This document shows positions 55,852-63,499 of a stretch of DNA of 64,000 nt, piece after piece; within the stretch, counting starts at the first letter, position 1; each line of letters starts with the position of its first letter. The notes under the pieces were generated by a model. That model had not been told where the DNA came from and ran no database searches. It saw only the letters and a list, made by a program, of their open reading frames with translations. Source of the DNA: Streptomyces uncialis (lineage in GTDB: Bacteria; Actinomycetota; Actinomycetes; Streptomycetales; Streptomycetaceae); contig NZ_LFBV01000009.1 in the NCBI RefSeq assembly GCF_001905345.1, positions 1 to 64,000 on the forward strand, given 5' to 3'. Both the position numbers and the translations under genes were made by a program.

Positions 55852-55992
55852 ATGGGATTCTGGAACACCGTCGCGCAGGCCACCGGCGAGAACGACGACG
55901 CACGCCGCGCAGCACTGATCGCCCAGGCCGAAGCCGAGCTCAAGGCCGCAGAAGAAGCCGAGAAGGCCAAGACCCAGACCGAACAGAAGTAG
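55852..55992 (+). CDS. Small charged protein, 46 aa
   Basis: ATG 55852 with GAAGAGAG upstream encodes MGFWNTVAQATGENDDARRA then an Ala/Glu/Lys helix. Not recognised. A terminator follows at 56060. Confidence 0.5.
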   Translation: MGFWNTVAQATGENDDARRAALIAQAEAELKAAEEAEKAKTQTEQK

Positions 55993-56059
55993 ACGCCCCC
56001 GCAGTACCGTAGAACCCATCCCACCCGCGTCTGCTGGCTGCACACGCGCACCCGGGACC

Positions 56060-56090
56060 GGCCCCGCCTGTCACCCCCGCAGGCGGGGCC
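56060..56090. terminator. Convergent hairpin terminator
   Basis: GGCCCCGCCTG / CAGGCGGGGCC, 11-bp perfect arms and a 9-nt loop, between the plus-strand small genes and the minus-strand gene ending at 56104. Confidence 0.78.
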
Positions 56091-56103
56091 ACCCTGTGTC
56101 ACC

Positions 56104-56535
56104 TCACAGCCCGCGCCGCCGCGCCTCAGCCGTCTCGGCCGCGGCCAGCAGTCCCAGGATCTCGACCGTCCCGTCCGACGCGAGCACCTGGTCCACCAGG
56201 GACAGGAGGTCGTGCTGGCGGAGGTAGGCGAACCAGTCGCGGGCCGCGCACACATGGGCACGCCAGTCGCGGTCCTGGCCGTTCGGCGCCGCCCCCATCC
56301 AGCCGTACAGGTGCGACACGATGACCTCCCCATGCGGCCGGCAGTCGTGCACCGTCCCGCACCGGACCTCGGGCCCGGCGGCATCGAGGCGGGTCAGGTT
56401 GCCCGGGACCGACCAAGACGAGAGCCCACGGTGCCGCTTGCAGATGAAGATTGTCCAGGCCGGAGCGCCCTTGCGCCGACGGAAGGTCGTGAACGCCGCG
56501 GGGCTCGGGCATGCGGTGACGAGGCGTGTATGCAT
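56104..56535 (-). CDS. Hypothetical protein
   Basis: 143 residues with Cys/His scattered (IFICKRHRG, VRCGTVHDC, HVCAARDWFAYLRQHDL), perhaps one zinc site. Ends with a helix TVEILGLLAAAETAEARRR. Not recognised. Minus strand, convergent with the small plus-strand genes; a moron candidate. Confidence 0.6.
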   Translation of the reverse strand: MHTRLVTACPSPAAFTTFRRRKGAPAWTIFICKRHRGLSSWSVPGNLTRLDAAGPEVRCGTVHDCRPHGEVIVSHLYGWMGAAPNGQDRDWRAHVCAARDWFAYLRQHDLLSLVDQVLASDGTVEILGLLAAAETAEARRRGL

Positions 56536-56645
56536 GCGGCCAGCCTCGCAACGGGCCGCAGTGGGCGCCGCTCCGCCAGTGCGTACGGAGCGTGGCCCGC
56601 ATCACACCTCGGGGTTCGGTGCCTTCCGCCGCCCAGCCGAGCCGC

Positions 56646-57188
56646 TCACGCTTCTGACCTCACCCGGCGCAGGGACCCGAGCTCACCGCGTACCCACACG
56701 TACCCGTGAGCGTCCGTAAACGTCACCTGCACCGAACCGACCCCAGCTCCCGGCCTCTGGAATCGGGCGACTTGGCCGGAGCCGACGACCTCCAACGAAC
56801 TGGTCGACGTCCGCATGACCTCCGCAGCCTGCATGCGCAAAGACGTCGACTCGTCAGGTGCAGTCACAACAGCCCGCAGGGCCGCAGCCCCGCCCACGCT
56901 GCACCGCACGTCATGTATCGGGGCGTTGCTCCCGTTCGTGGCGCTGACGTAAGCGTCCGACACCGTCACACGTATCTGTCGCGCCTGCGCCTCCCGCCGA
57001 TCCTCGACCGCAGCCAGCAACTCAACGCGCTCCAACGAGAGATTCTCTGTTTGCACTTCGATGAACTTCCGCTGTTCCTTCAACTGCGTCTGCTGGTTCC
57101 GCATCGTCAGCACGGCCGCTATCGCAGCAGCGCCGGCGAACGCAACACCAAACCATGTCGGGACATCGCCCAAATCCACCCAGCTCAT
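56646..57188 (-). CDS. Membrane-anchored coiled-coil protein
   Basis: 180 residues. N-terminal membrane helix (TWFGVAFAGAAAIAAVLTMR), coiled coil (QLKEQRKFIEVQTENLSLER, VELLAAVEDRREAQ), then a beta-rich immunoglobulin-like C-terminal part (VSDAYVSATNGSNAPIHDVR ... VTFTDAHGYVWVR). Similar small anchored proteins are common in actinomycete genomes and phages; role unknown, perhaps superinfection exclusion. Confidence 0.65.
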   Translation of the reverse strand: MSWVDLGDVPTWFGVAFAGAAAIAAVLTMRNQQTQLKEQRKFIEVQTENLSLERVELLAAVEDRREAQARQIRVTVSDAYVSATNGSNAPIHDVRCSVGGAAALRAVVTAPDESTSLRMQAAEVMRTSTSSLEVVGSGQVARFQRPGAGVGSVQVTFTDAHGYVWVRGELGSLRRVRSEA

Positions 57189-57290
57189 CCACGAACCCTA
57201 GCCGCGACCCGATCGGAAGGAACCCTGCTGGACAAGGGTGACCGGTGATGTTTACAGTGATGCCAGCGCCATACGTGCGCCCACACACCA

Positions 57291-57312
57291 ACCCCCGCCA
57301 ATGCGGGGGTTT
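57291..57312 (+). terminator. Compact hairpin terminator before the tail-fibre cassette
   Basis: ACCCCCGC-CAAT-GCGGGGGT followed by TTTCG, a textbook intrinsic terminator only 22 bp before the GTG at 57334. It may end a short transcript from 57200-57290, or regulate entry into the structural cassette. Confidence 0.75.
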
Positions 57313-57333
57313 TCGCGTTCCAGGGGGTGGGCC

Positions 57334-57561
57334 GTGCGCGAAGCCAACGGCACGCTGTGGTTCACAATCAGCGAGGCCGCCACCTGGCTCGGCCTCACCC
57401 GGCAGGCCGTCTACCAGTGGGAACGCCGCGGCCACCTCAACCGTGGCGACGCACGCAAGGACGAGCGAGGTCGGCTCATCTACACCCAGGCCCAGATCGC
57501 ACGGGCCGAACGAGCGGCACGGCACAACGGCATCGCGAGCCGACGAGCAGCCGCAGCCTAG
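57334..57561 (+). CDS. MerR-like HTH protein
   Basis: 75 residues: LWFTISEAATWLGLTRQAVY, QWERRGHLNRGDARKDERGR, then a basic helix. A one-domain winged helix of the type used by phage for late-gene control or packaging. GTG 57334 after AGGGGGTGG; an upstream frame extension crosses the terminator. Confidence 0.72.
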   Translation: MREANGTLWFTISEAATWLGLTRQAVYQWERRGHLNRGDARKDERGRLIYTQAQIARAERAARHNGIASRRAAAA

Positions 57562-57570
57562 GAGGCGACC

Positions 57571-57954
57571 GTGGCCGACAACCTGACCAACACCGCAGAG
57601 AACCGCGCGCTGGACTTCATCACCGGACTCGCCCCCACCGCGCCCACCACCCCCCTCAAAGTCGCCCTCGTCACCGCGAACGGCAGCGACACCGCCGCCG
57701 GAACCGAAGTCGCCGGCGGGTCCTACGCGCGGAAGAACCTCACCGTCGCCGCCGCGGTCAACGGCGCCACCTCCAACAGCGCCGACCTCGTGTGGGCCGG
57801 GATGCCCGCCGCCACCGTCGTCGGCGTCGAAATCTGGGACAGCGCCGGGACCCCCGTCCGCCTCTGGCACGGCCCCCTCGGCACCCCCCGAACCGTCGCA
57901 GCCGGAGACGAACTGAAGATCATCGCCGGATCGCTCACCCTCGCCATCATCTGA
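57571..57954 (+). CDS. Tail fibre-like phage structural protein
   Basis: 127 residues matching the actinophage tail-fibre/Gp80-like family: NLTNTAENRALDFITGLAPT, TPLKVALVTANGSDTAAGTE, GATSNSADLVWAGMPA, VGVEIWDSAGTPVRLWHG, TLAII. A beta-sandwich subunit expected in the virion tail or capsid decoration. GTG with AGGAGG nearby. First gene of a structural cassette. Confidence 0.8.
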   Translation: MADNLTNTAENRALDFITGLAPTAPTTPLKVALVTANGSDTAAGTEVAGGSYARKNLTVAAAVNGATSNSADLVWAGMPAATVVGVEIWDSAGTPVRLWHGPLGTPRTVAAGDELKIIAGSLTLAII

Positions 57955-57966
57955 CGGGAGGCGACC

Positions 57967-58803
57967 ATGCCCTCCCTCAACGCGCTCCTCGACAACTTCA
58001 ACGACGGCGCGCTCGGGCCCGAATGGGGCAACAGCTACGGCGGCACCACCGAAACCGGCGGCCGGGCCCGCGTACCCTGCACCACCGGATACGCCGGATG
58101 CCAGACCGCCTACTCATGGACCCTCGCCGGAGCAGCCCTCTACGTCCAGGTACCCACCGTGCCCGTCGCATCCACAGCGACAGAGGCGTACTGCGGCGTC
58201 ATGATCCAGTCCGTCACCGCAGGAACCCGGGCCGGATTCATCATCAACGCCGTCACCGGACTCCTGCGCTGCAAAAGCGAAACCGGCTACTACGACCCCG
58301 ACAGCGTCGACATCACCTACTCGGCAGTCGACCACCGGTGGCTCCGCATCCGCGAAGACGGCACCAACGTCTACTGGGACACCTCACCCGACGGCAGCAC
58401 CTGGACCACCCGCCGAACGCTCGCCACCCCGGCCTGGGTCCTCACCGAGACCGACGCCCTCGCACTCGACATGTCATCCCACCGCGACGCAGGCACCGAC
58501 GACTACGCCGAATACGACTGCGTCAACACCCTCGCCGACGGCGCCGTCTGGGACGCCGACGCAGCGCTCGGAGCAGAAGGCGGACTCACCGCAGCAGCGG
58601 CCCCGGTCACCGTCACCAGCACCGACCTCACCGCAGACGGCAGCCTCAGCACCCCGGACCCCGCCATCACCGCGATGGCCGAAGCGGGCCTCGGAGCCGA
58701 ATCCGACCTCACCGCCGAAAGCGTCGGCCAGGACCGCACCGACATCGACTTCGCCATCGGCCAGCCGACCCCCGGATGGACGGTGAGCGCACCATGGAAA
58801 TAG
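57967..58803 (+). CDS. Phage tail protein with concanavalin-like domain
   Basis: 278 residues. LLDNFNDGALGPEWGNSYGG and the following strands to ~190 resemble LamG/concanavalin-like binding domains of minor tail proteins (DHRWLRIREDGTNVYWDTSP). The last 80 residues are Ala/Thr/Asp-rich repeats (LGAEGGLTAAAAPVTVTSTD). Probably host-surface binding. Spaced 12 bp from the previous gene. Confidence 0.68.
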   Translation: MPSLNALLDNFNDGALGPEWGNSYGGTTETGGRARVPCTTGYAGCQTAYSWTLAGAALYVQVPTVPVASTATEAYCGVMIQSVTAGTRAGFIINAVTGLLRCKSETGYYDPDSVDITYSAVDHRWLRIREDGTNVYWDTSPDGSTWTTRRTLATPAWVLTETDALALDMSSHRDAGTDDYAEYDCVNTLADGAVWDADAALGAEGGLTAAAAPVTVTSTDLTADGSLSTPDPAITAMAEAGLGAESDLTAESVGQDRTDIDFAIGQPTPGWTVSAPWK

Positions 58804-59093
58804 CCGCCACCTCCACCGAGTACGTCCGCGTGACCGCCAGATCGAAGGCCGCCGGATCGGTCATCACCGTCGCCGCACCACCGAAGTTCGCGATCCTCCC
58901 CGCATCCCGCACCGGCAACCCCGAGGTCGACGACTGGGTCACCGGAGAGTGGTCCGGGACGTGGGCGCGCCTCCTCCTCGGACCCGGCGGCACCGTCACC
59001 CTCGACCCCGGCGAGTACGTCGTCTGGCTGTCGTGGGCGGCCGGTACTGAGGCGCCCGTGTACCGGACGAGCGGCACGATCACCGTCTACTAG
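58794..59093 (+). CDS. Small beta-rich phage protein
   Basis: 99 residues, beta-sandwich-like (TSTEYVRVTARSKAAGSVIT, WARLLLGPGGTVTLDPGEYV, VYRTSGTITVY). Probably a virion or tail accessory protein. Overlaps the previous gene by ten bases. Confidence 0.65.
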   Translation: MEIAATSTEYVRVTARSKAAGSVITVAAPPKFAILPASRTGNPEVDDWVTGEWSGTWARLLLGPGGTVTLDPGEYVVWLSWAAGTEAPVYRTSGTITVY

Positions 59094-59103
59094 GAGGACC
59101 GCC

Positions 59104-59646
59104 ATGCCCACCAGTGACGCCGAGGGCAAGGACTGGTCCCTCGAACGGTTCGCGGCCGTCAAGCCCGACACGGTGTGCGACATCGGTCCCGGCGAAGGCA
59201 CCTACGCCAAGCTGTTCCGGCCCGCCCACGAGGGTGTGTGGTGGACCGGCATCGAGATCCACAAGCCGTACGTGGCCAAGTACAAGCTCCGGTCGACGAA
59301 GGCCCGCCGCATGTACGACGAGCTGCACGTCGAGGACGCCCGCCAGTCGGAACAGCACCTGTTCCACCGCGACCTCGTCATCTTCGGAGACGTGCTGGAG
59401 CACATGCCCCGCGAAGACGCCATCGACCTCCTGGAGCGCGCCGAAGCCGCCGGGGCGTGGAACATCCTCGTCAGCGTCCCGATCGTCGAGTCGGTGCAGG
59501 ACGAGATCGACGGCAACCCGCACGAAGCCCACGTCCACCAGTGGGACCCCGACGACCTGGACACCGTCCTCGCCGGGCTCGGCGGACGGACGGACGCGAT
59601 GCGCGGTGACACGCTCGGCGTGTGGTGGTGGTCCCGCCGTGGCTGA
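59104..59646 (+). CDS. Class I SAM-dependent methyltransferase
   Basis: 180 residues: motif I VCDIGPGEGTYAKLF, acidic loop GIEIHKPYVAKY, motif IV DLVIFGDVLEHMPREDAID, then ILVSVPIVESVQDE and HVHQWDPDDL. Methylates an unknown acceptor; in tail cassettes such enzymes may modify glycans or proteins. After its stop the same frame stays open for another 21 codons (ALTAALEIENGGYVDATNED). Confidence 0.82.
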   Translation: MPTSDAEGKDWSLERFAAVKPDTVCDIGPGEGTYAKLFRPAHEGVWWTGIEIHKPYVAKYKLRSTKARRMYDELHVEDARQSEQHLFHRDLVIFGDVLEHMPREDAIDLLERAEAAGAWNILVSVPIVESVQDEIDGNPHEAHVHQWDPDDLDTVLAGLGGRTDAMRGDTLGVWWWSRRG

Positions 59647-59721
59647 GCACTGACAGCCGCGCTGGAGATCGAGAACGGCGGCTACGTCGACGCGACCAAC
59701 GAGGACGCGTAGGAGCGGACC

Positions 59722-59859
59722 GTGAGCGAACAGACGAAAGGCCACCGGGCGCCGACCGTGTGCCTCGTCAAGGACTGCCCAGAGACCACCACAGTAGAGA
59801 CCTGGGGCGGCAGGCGCTTCACCTCCCACCGCCCCCACTGGGCAGAGGAACCCGAATGA
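59722..59859 (+). CDS. Small protein, 45 aa
   Basis: GTG 59722 with AGGAGCGG upstream encodes VSEQTKGHRAPTVCLVKDCP and a tail rich in Arg, Pro and His. Two Cys. Overlaps the next ATG by four bases. Not recognised. Confidence 0.5.
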   Translation: MSEQTKGHRAPTVCLVKDCPETTTVETWGGRRFTSHRPHWAEEPE

Positions 59860-60062
59860 CTGGCCTTGCCCCGAGAACCAGGCCGCTACGCCCCCGCTGG
59901 TATCAGCACGGCCCCGCCGCCACCGGTCTGATGTACTGGCTGCGCGACCTCACGGGCGAACCACGCGATTTCGCCTACGCCGTGCCCCGCCGGATCGCCT
60001 GCCGCCTGTTCGGTAGACGCAATGTGACCTGCCGTGGCCAGCAAGGCCACCCCCACCCCTGA
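59856..60062 (+). CDS. Small basic protein
   Basis: 68 residues, Arg-rich (RPRWYQHGPAATGLMYWLRD, VPRRIACRLFGRRNVTC). Not recognised. ATGA overlap with the previous small gene. Confidence 0.45.
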   Translation: MTGLAPRTRPLRPRWYQHGPAATGLMYWLRDLTGEPRDFAYAVPRRIACRLFGRRNVTCRGQQGHPHP

Positions 60063-60086
60063 CCCGTCCATCTTGGAGCCCGCGCC

Positions 60087-60475
60087 ATGGCCGAACCTGA
60101 GTCCCCCAACCACCACCTCGGCGTCCCGCCCGCCCAGCTCTACGAGCTGTACGTCGCCTACCTCGCAGCCGGGTTCGCCGTGTCCCACGCCTTTGAGTTC
60201 GCCAAGATCGTCCTGGCGGCCAGCGTCCGGAACCAGGACAAGGGATAGGGCCCCGCCACCGGCAACCTCAACGACTGCCCGGAGTTGCTCGACCTCGCCC
60301 ATGCGCACGGGCTGACGGACGAGATCCTCGCCGGACTCGACCGGCCGCAGTCACCCGAGCCGAAGCCCGCCACCGGGCGCCTCGGACTCGCCGACATCTT
60401 CGACACCCCGCCCATCACCACCAGCGACGTGCCCGAAGTGCTACGCGGGCGCACTGGAAGCCGTAGCTACCAGCT
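60087..60475 (+). pseudogene. Small phage gene interrupted by an in-frame TAG
   Basis: ATG 60087 opens a 53-residue product (PPAQLYELYVAYLAAGFAVS, FEFAKIVLAASVRNQDKG) that stops at TAG 60246-60248. The same frame then continues with coding-like sequence (NDCPELLDLAHAHGLTDEIL, PATGRLGLADIFDTPPI) to about 60475, where it meets a minus-strand gene. It may be one gene split by a nonsense codon, a read-through pair, or two separate genes, the second starting at TTG 60285. Confidence 0.45.
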
Positions 60476-60808
60476 CGTCACGCGCGGCGGCAGACCGTCC
60501 TCGTGCTGCGACCACACGGTGATGTTCTCGAAGCCGCGCTCCTGCAACCGCTGCTCCAGATCGACGGGGCGGCCGTAGTTCCAGGCGAACCAGATCACGG
60601 CGCCGCTTCCCGGCTTGCTGCCGCCCTGCAACGGGTGACAGTTGTCCTCGCTGTTCGAGATCACCGGCAGGCGTTTCGCCGCGTCCGGATTCACGGCGGT
60701 CTCCCGGATCACCTCGGCCACGACCTCCGCGACCTTCGGGGCGACCTCCTCAGCGTTCTCGGTCTCGCTACCCCCGACCACCACAAACACGCTCGTCACA
60801 CTGCTCAT
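60467..60808 (-). CDS. Hypothetical protein
   Basis: 113 residues. MSSVTSVFVVVGGSETENAE, then a helical part (VAPKVAEVVAEVIRETAVNP), SGAVIWFAWNYGRPVDLEQR and ENITVWSQHEDGLPP. Soluble alpha/beta; the last part resembles phage proteins that report environment or immunity, but no family is recognised. Minus strand among plus-strand genes, so a possible moron. Confidence 0.62.
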   Translation of the reverse strand: MSSVTSVFVVVGGSETENAEEVAPKVAEVVAEVIRETAVNPDAAKRLPVISNSEDNCHPLQGGSKPGSGAVIWFAWNYGRPVDLEQRLQERGFENITVWSQHEDGLPPRVTSW

Positions 60809-60847
60809 TCGGCAACCGTACCGAAACCCCACACAGGAGCCCGCGCC

Positions 60848-61429
60848 ATGGCCCGTCTTCAGATCCTCGAACTCCCCGAAGGCGCCGGAGACGACCGGCC
60901 GCCATTCGCCCTCGTCATCGACGAGTACACATCCCAGCGGTACATCCTCGGGCCTGGACAGTCCACCGATCCCGCCCCTGAGGGCATGGCCGAAAGCATC
61001 GGCGCCCGCGCCGTCCTCGCCTTCGCAGAGACCATCGACATCCCCGCCAACGACCTCACCGGCTACAACGGAATCCCCGGCGGCGACTACACCGCCTTCG
61101 CCGCAACCGTCAGTCGCGCGATCGGCATCGACACCAGCACTCCAACCCCCGACGTCGCAGGATGGCTCCTCACCGCCTGCCACGAACTGGAGAAGTCCGA
61201 GACCGCCCGCAAACAGCTCCACCAGCAACACGCTCCGCTGACCAACGCCCTCGAACGAGTCCGCCACCTCCACAGGCCCGTCGAACACCAGGGGCAGAGC
61301 ATCTGCTGGGAGTGCTCGGCCTACGACCCTGACGACCAGACCACCTACCTGCCGCCCGCCGCCTACGACCAATGCAGCACCCTCCGCGCACTCAACGACC
61401 CCCCGACACCCAGCACGGAACAGACATGA
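60848..61429 (+). CDS. Hypothetical phage protein
   Basis: 193 residues. ARLQILELPEGAGDDRPPFA, FALVIDEYTSQRY and a long helical region common to actinophage early proteins. The C-terminus has ICWECSAYDP...YDQC, maybe zinc. Overlaps the HNH gene by four bases. Confidence 0.6.
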   Translation: MARLQILELPEGAGDDRPPFALVIDEYTSQRYILGPGQSTDPAPEGMAESIGARAVLAFAETIDIPANDLTGYNGIPGGDYTAFAATVSRAIGIDTSTPTPDVAGWLLTACHELEKSETARKQLHQQHAPLTNALERVRHLHRPVEHQGQSICWECSAYDPDDQTTYLPPAAYDQCSTLRALNDPPTPSTEQT

Positions 61430-61737
61430 GCGGCGGATGGAAAGGCTCAACACGACGTCAGCGGCTACCGTCCAACTGGGCCAGCGAGATCCGACCAGCC
61501 GCACACGCCCGCAACCCCGATCGCATCTGCCACCTCTGCGGGCAGCCCGGCGGCGACTACCTCGACCACAAGGTCCCAGGCGACGACCACAGCCTGGACA
61601 ACCTCGACTGGACCCACGACCGCGTCCCCCCGCACTGCCACCGCTACAAGAGCAGTCGCGAAGGGCTCGAAGCCAAGCGCGCGAACCCCAAGCCCGGACG
61701 GCTGAGGCCACCCGAACCACACCCAGGACTCACGTGA
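61426..61737 (+). CDS. HNH endonuclease
   Basis: 103 residues with CHLCGQPGGDYLDHKVPGDD, then DHSLDNLDWTHDRVPPHCH and KSSREG: a His-Asn-His metal nuclease with structural Cys. In HK97-like phages an HNH next to the terminase assists genome cutting at cos. Its location about 1.3 kb upstream of terS fits that. GTGA overlap with the next gene. Confidence 0.85.
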   Translation: MSGGWKGSTRRQRLPSNWASEIRPAAHARNPDRICHLCGQPGGDYLDHKVPGDDHSLDNLDWTHDRVPPHCHRYKSSREGLEAKRANPKPGRLRPPEPHPGLT

Positions 61738-61952
61738 CTGCCTACCTGATCACCTATCCCAAAGGCCAAGGCGCAGACACCCACATCGAGGACCCACACC
61801 TCACCCTCACCCTCCACCGCGGCTGGGCCATCCTCGCCGACCAGCACGGACCATGCCTCGTCGTACCCCACAGCGCCGGAGCCACCATCACCCGCATCGA
61901 CCCAGACGACACAGTCGACGACACACACGACGAGCAAGCCAACACCGACTGA
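61734..61952 (+). CDS. Small hypothetical protein
   Basis: 72 residues: AYLITYPKGQGADTHIEDPH, WAILADQHGPCLVVPHSAGA, acidic tail. Not recognised. GTG start coupled to the HNH stop. Confidence 0.55.
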   Translation: MTAYLITYPKGQGADTHIEDPHLTLTLHRGWAILADQHGPCLVVPHSAGATITRIDPDDTVDDTHDEQANTD

Positions 61953-62347
61953 AGACCGAGCAACAGCAACACCAGACCGACAACGGACACAGACCGAAGC
62001 GCTCACCAGCCAGCGACGACGAGCAGGGCAGAGCCCACGCCAGGCCCCCGCAGCCGCGCCGACCGCGCCGTAGCGAGACCAGTGGTGGACATTGCGGCCC
62101 AACGATGCGAAGTCGACCAGTTCGACCCCGCCAAGCCGTCGATGACCCGGGGGGCTTACCCCCCTCCCCCCTGCCCTGGCCATCGGGGCCGTATAGCACC
62201 TGCCCCCGTGTACGGGTTCCCTAGCTCGCTGACCTGCGGAGACGCCCGACGGGTCCGACGCCTCTCGCCTCCGCCCCCGCGCATCAGTTCAGTAACACCC
62301 CTGCTCAACGCGCTATAGCCGTAACGCATGATGGCTAGGATGGCCGC
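61953..62347. other. Gene-free interval upstream of prim-pol and terminase genes
   Basis: About 395 bp without convincing coding sequence. Contains GGGGGG-CTTA-CCCCCC (62149-62164) followed by a C-rich tract. Position before the packaging genes makes it a candidate for the phage cos region and late-region promoter, but no cohesive-end sequence can be identified by eye. Confidence 0.4.
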
Positions 62348-62986
62348 ATGACGACGACCACTGCCCGCCTCACATGCTCCCGGTGCAGCGGCCCGCTGCC
62401 TGTGGTGGCGCGAGCGGACGCGCAGTACTGCTCGGGCGCCTGCCGGCAGGCGGCATACCGTGCGCGTCGCGCGGAGACCCGGTCGCGAGTCCAGGCTGAA
62501 CAGGCGGCCCGCGTGCCGTCCGAACTCCGCAACCGGGCGCGCTGGGTGCGCTACTCGGCCCGCAAGGTGCCGCTGCGCACGGACGGACGGTTCGCCTCCG
62601 TGGATGATCCGTCGTCGTGGTCGACCTACGCGGCCGCGGTGAAGGCGTCGGCGGGCGAAGGTGTCGGGTTCGTGCTGACGGCGTCGGACCGGATTGTTGT
62701 GGTGGACCTGGACCATGCCGTGGAGCGTGGACGGGTACTGCCGTGGGCGCAGCGCATCGTCGACGCGCTGCCGCCGACGTACATGGAGCGCGGACGCTCA
62801 GGTGGCGGTCTGCATCTGTGGTTCCGCGGCTCTGTTCCGTCGGGGCGCCGGTGGCGTCGCGGCGAGGTGGCGGTGGAGGTCTATTCGGACCGCCGCTACA
62901 TGATCGTGGGTGACCGGGTTCCCGGCACCCCCCTTGGTCTTGCCGAGCTGCCGAACGCGGCGGCCCGGATCGCCTCGCTGGCCTGA
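62348..62986 (+). CDS. Bifunctional DNA primase/polymerase (prim-pol) domain protein with zinc finger
   Basis: 212 residues. N-terminal finger CSRCSGPLPVVARADAQYCS plus C, then a prim-pol-like domain. VGFVLTASDRIVVVDLDHAV carries the two metal Asp (DLD). YMERGRSGGGLHLWFRGSVP has the conserved Ser/His, and VEVYSDRRYMIVGDRVPGT ends the domain. Short for a complete replicative primase, without helicase. ATG 62348. Confidence 0.8.
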   Translation: MTTTTARLTCSRCSGPLPVVARADAQYCSGACRQAAYRARRAETRSRVQAEQAARVPSELRNRARWVRYSARKVPLRTDGRFASVDDPSSWSTYAAAVKASAGEGVGFVLTASDRIVVVDLDHAVERGRVLPWAQRIVDALPPTYMERGRSGGGLHLWFRGSVPSGRRWRRGEVAVEVYSDRRYMIVGDRVPGTPLGLAELPNAAARIASLA

Positions 62987-63061
62987 CGCCCTGGCGGCGT
63001 CCCGGGCGGGGCCACTTTCCCGCCCGGCGTCCTGGTGGCGCCTTGGACCCTGGAGGTCGCC

Positions 63062-63499
63062 ATGGGCGCTCATGGACCTATCCCGAAGCGCAGCGAGGAG
63101 CGCCGTCGTCGGAACAAGGACGATGGCCCTGGCCTCGTGAAGGGCTCTTCCGGCCCGCCTGCCGATGTGCCGGTCCTTCCCGACCCCGACCCGTTGTGGC
63201 ACCCCATCGCCGCTGATTGGTACCTGTCGTTGCGGGAGTCCGGGCAGGCCGCCTTCTATGAGCCGTCGGACTGGGCGATGGCCCGGTACGCGGCGGAGCT
63301 GATGTCGCGCGGCCTGTGCTCGGACCGGCCGCCGAACGGGCAGTATGTCGCCGCGCTGAACAGCGTGATGGCGAGCCTGCTGGCGACGGAGGGCGACCGC
63401 CGTCGGGCGCGGATCGAGCTGGAGCGGAAGCCGACGGCGCGGCAGGCGCCGGCGAGCGTGACCGCGATCGCCGACTACCGCTCGTCGATCGGTGGCTGA
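63062..63499 (+). CDS. terS: Phage terminase small subunit (P27 type)
   Basis: 145 residues. Basic N-terminus GPIPKRSEERRRRNKDDGP, then LWHPIAADWYLSLRESGQAA and helical part WAMARYAAELMSRGL, SVMASLLATEGDRRRARIEL typical of actinophage TerS proteins that recognise the packaging site. Overlaps the large subunit start by eight bases. Confidence 0.82.
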   Translation: MGAHGPIPKRSEERRRRNKDDGPGLVKGSSGPPADVPVLPDPDPLWHPIAADWYLSLRESGQAAFYEPSDWAMARYAAELMSRGLCSDRPPNGQYVAALNSVMASLLATEGDRRRARIELERKPTARQAPASVTAIADYRSSIGG

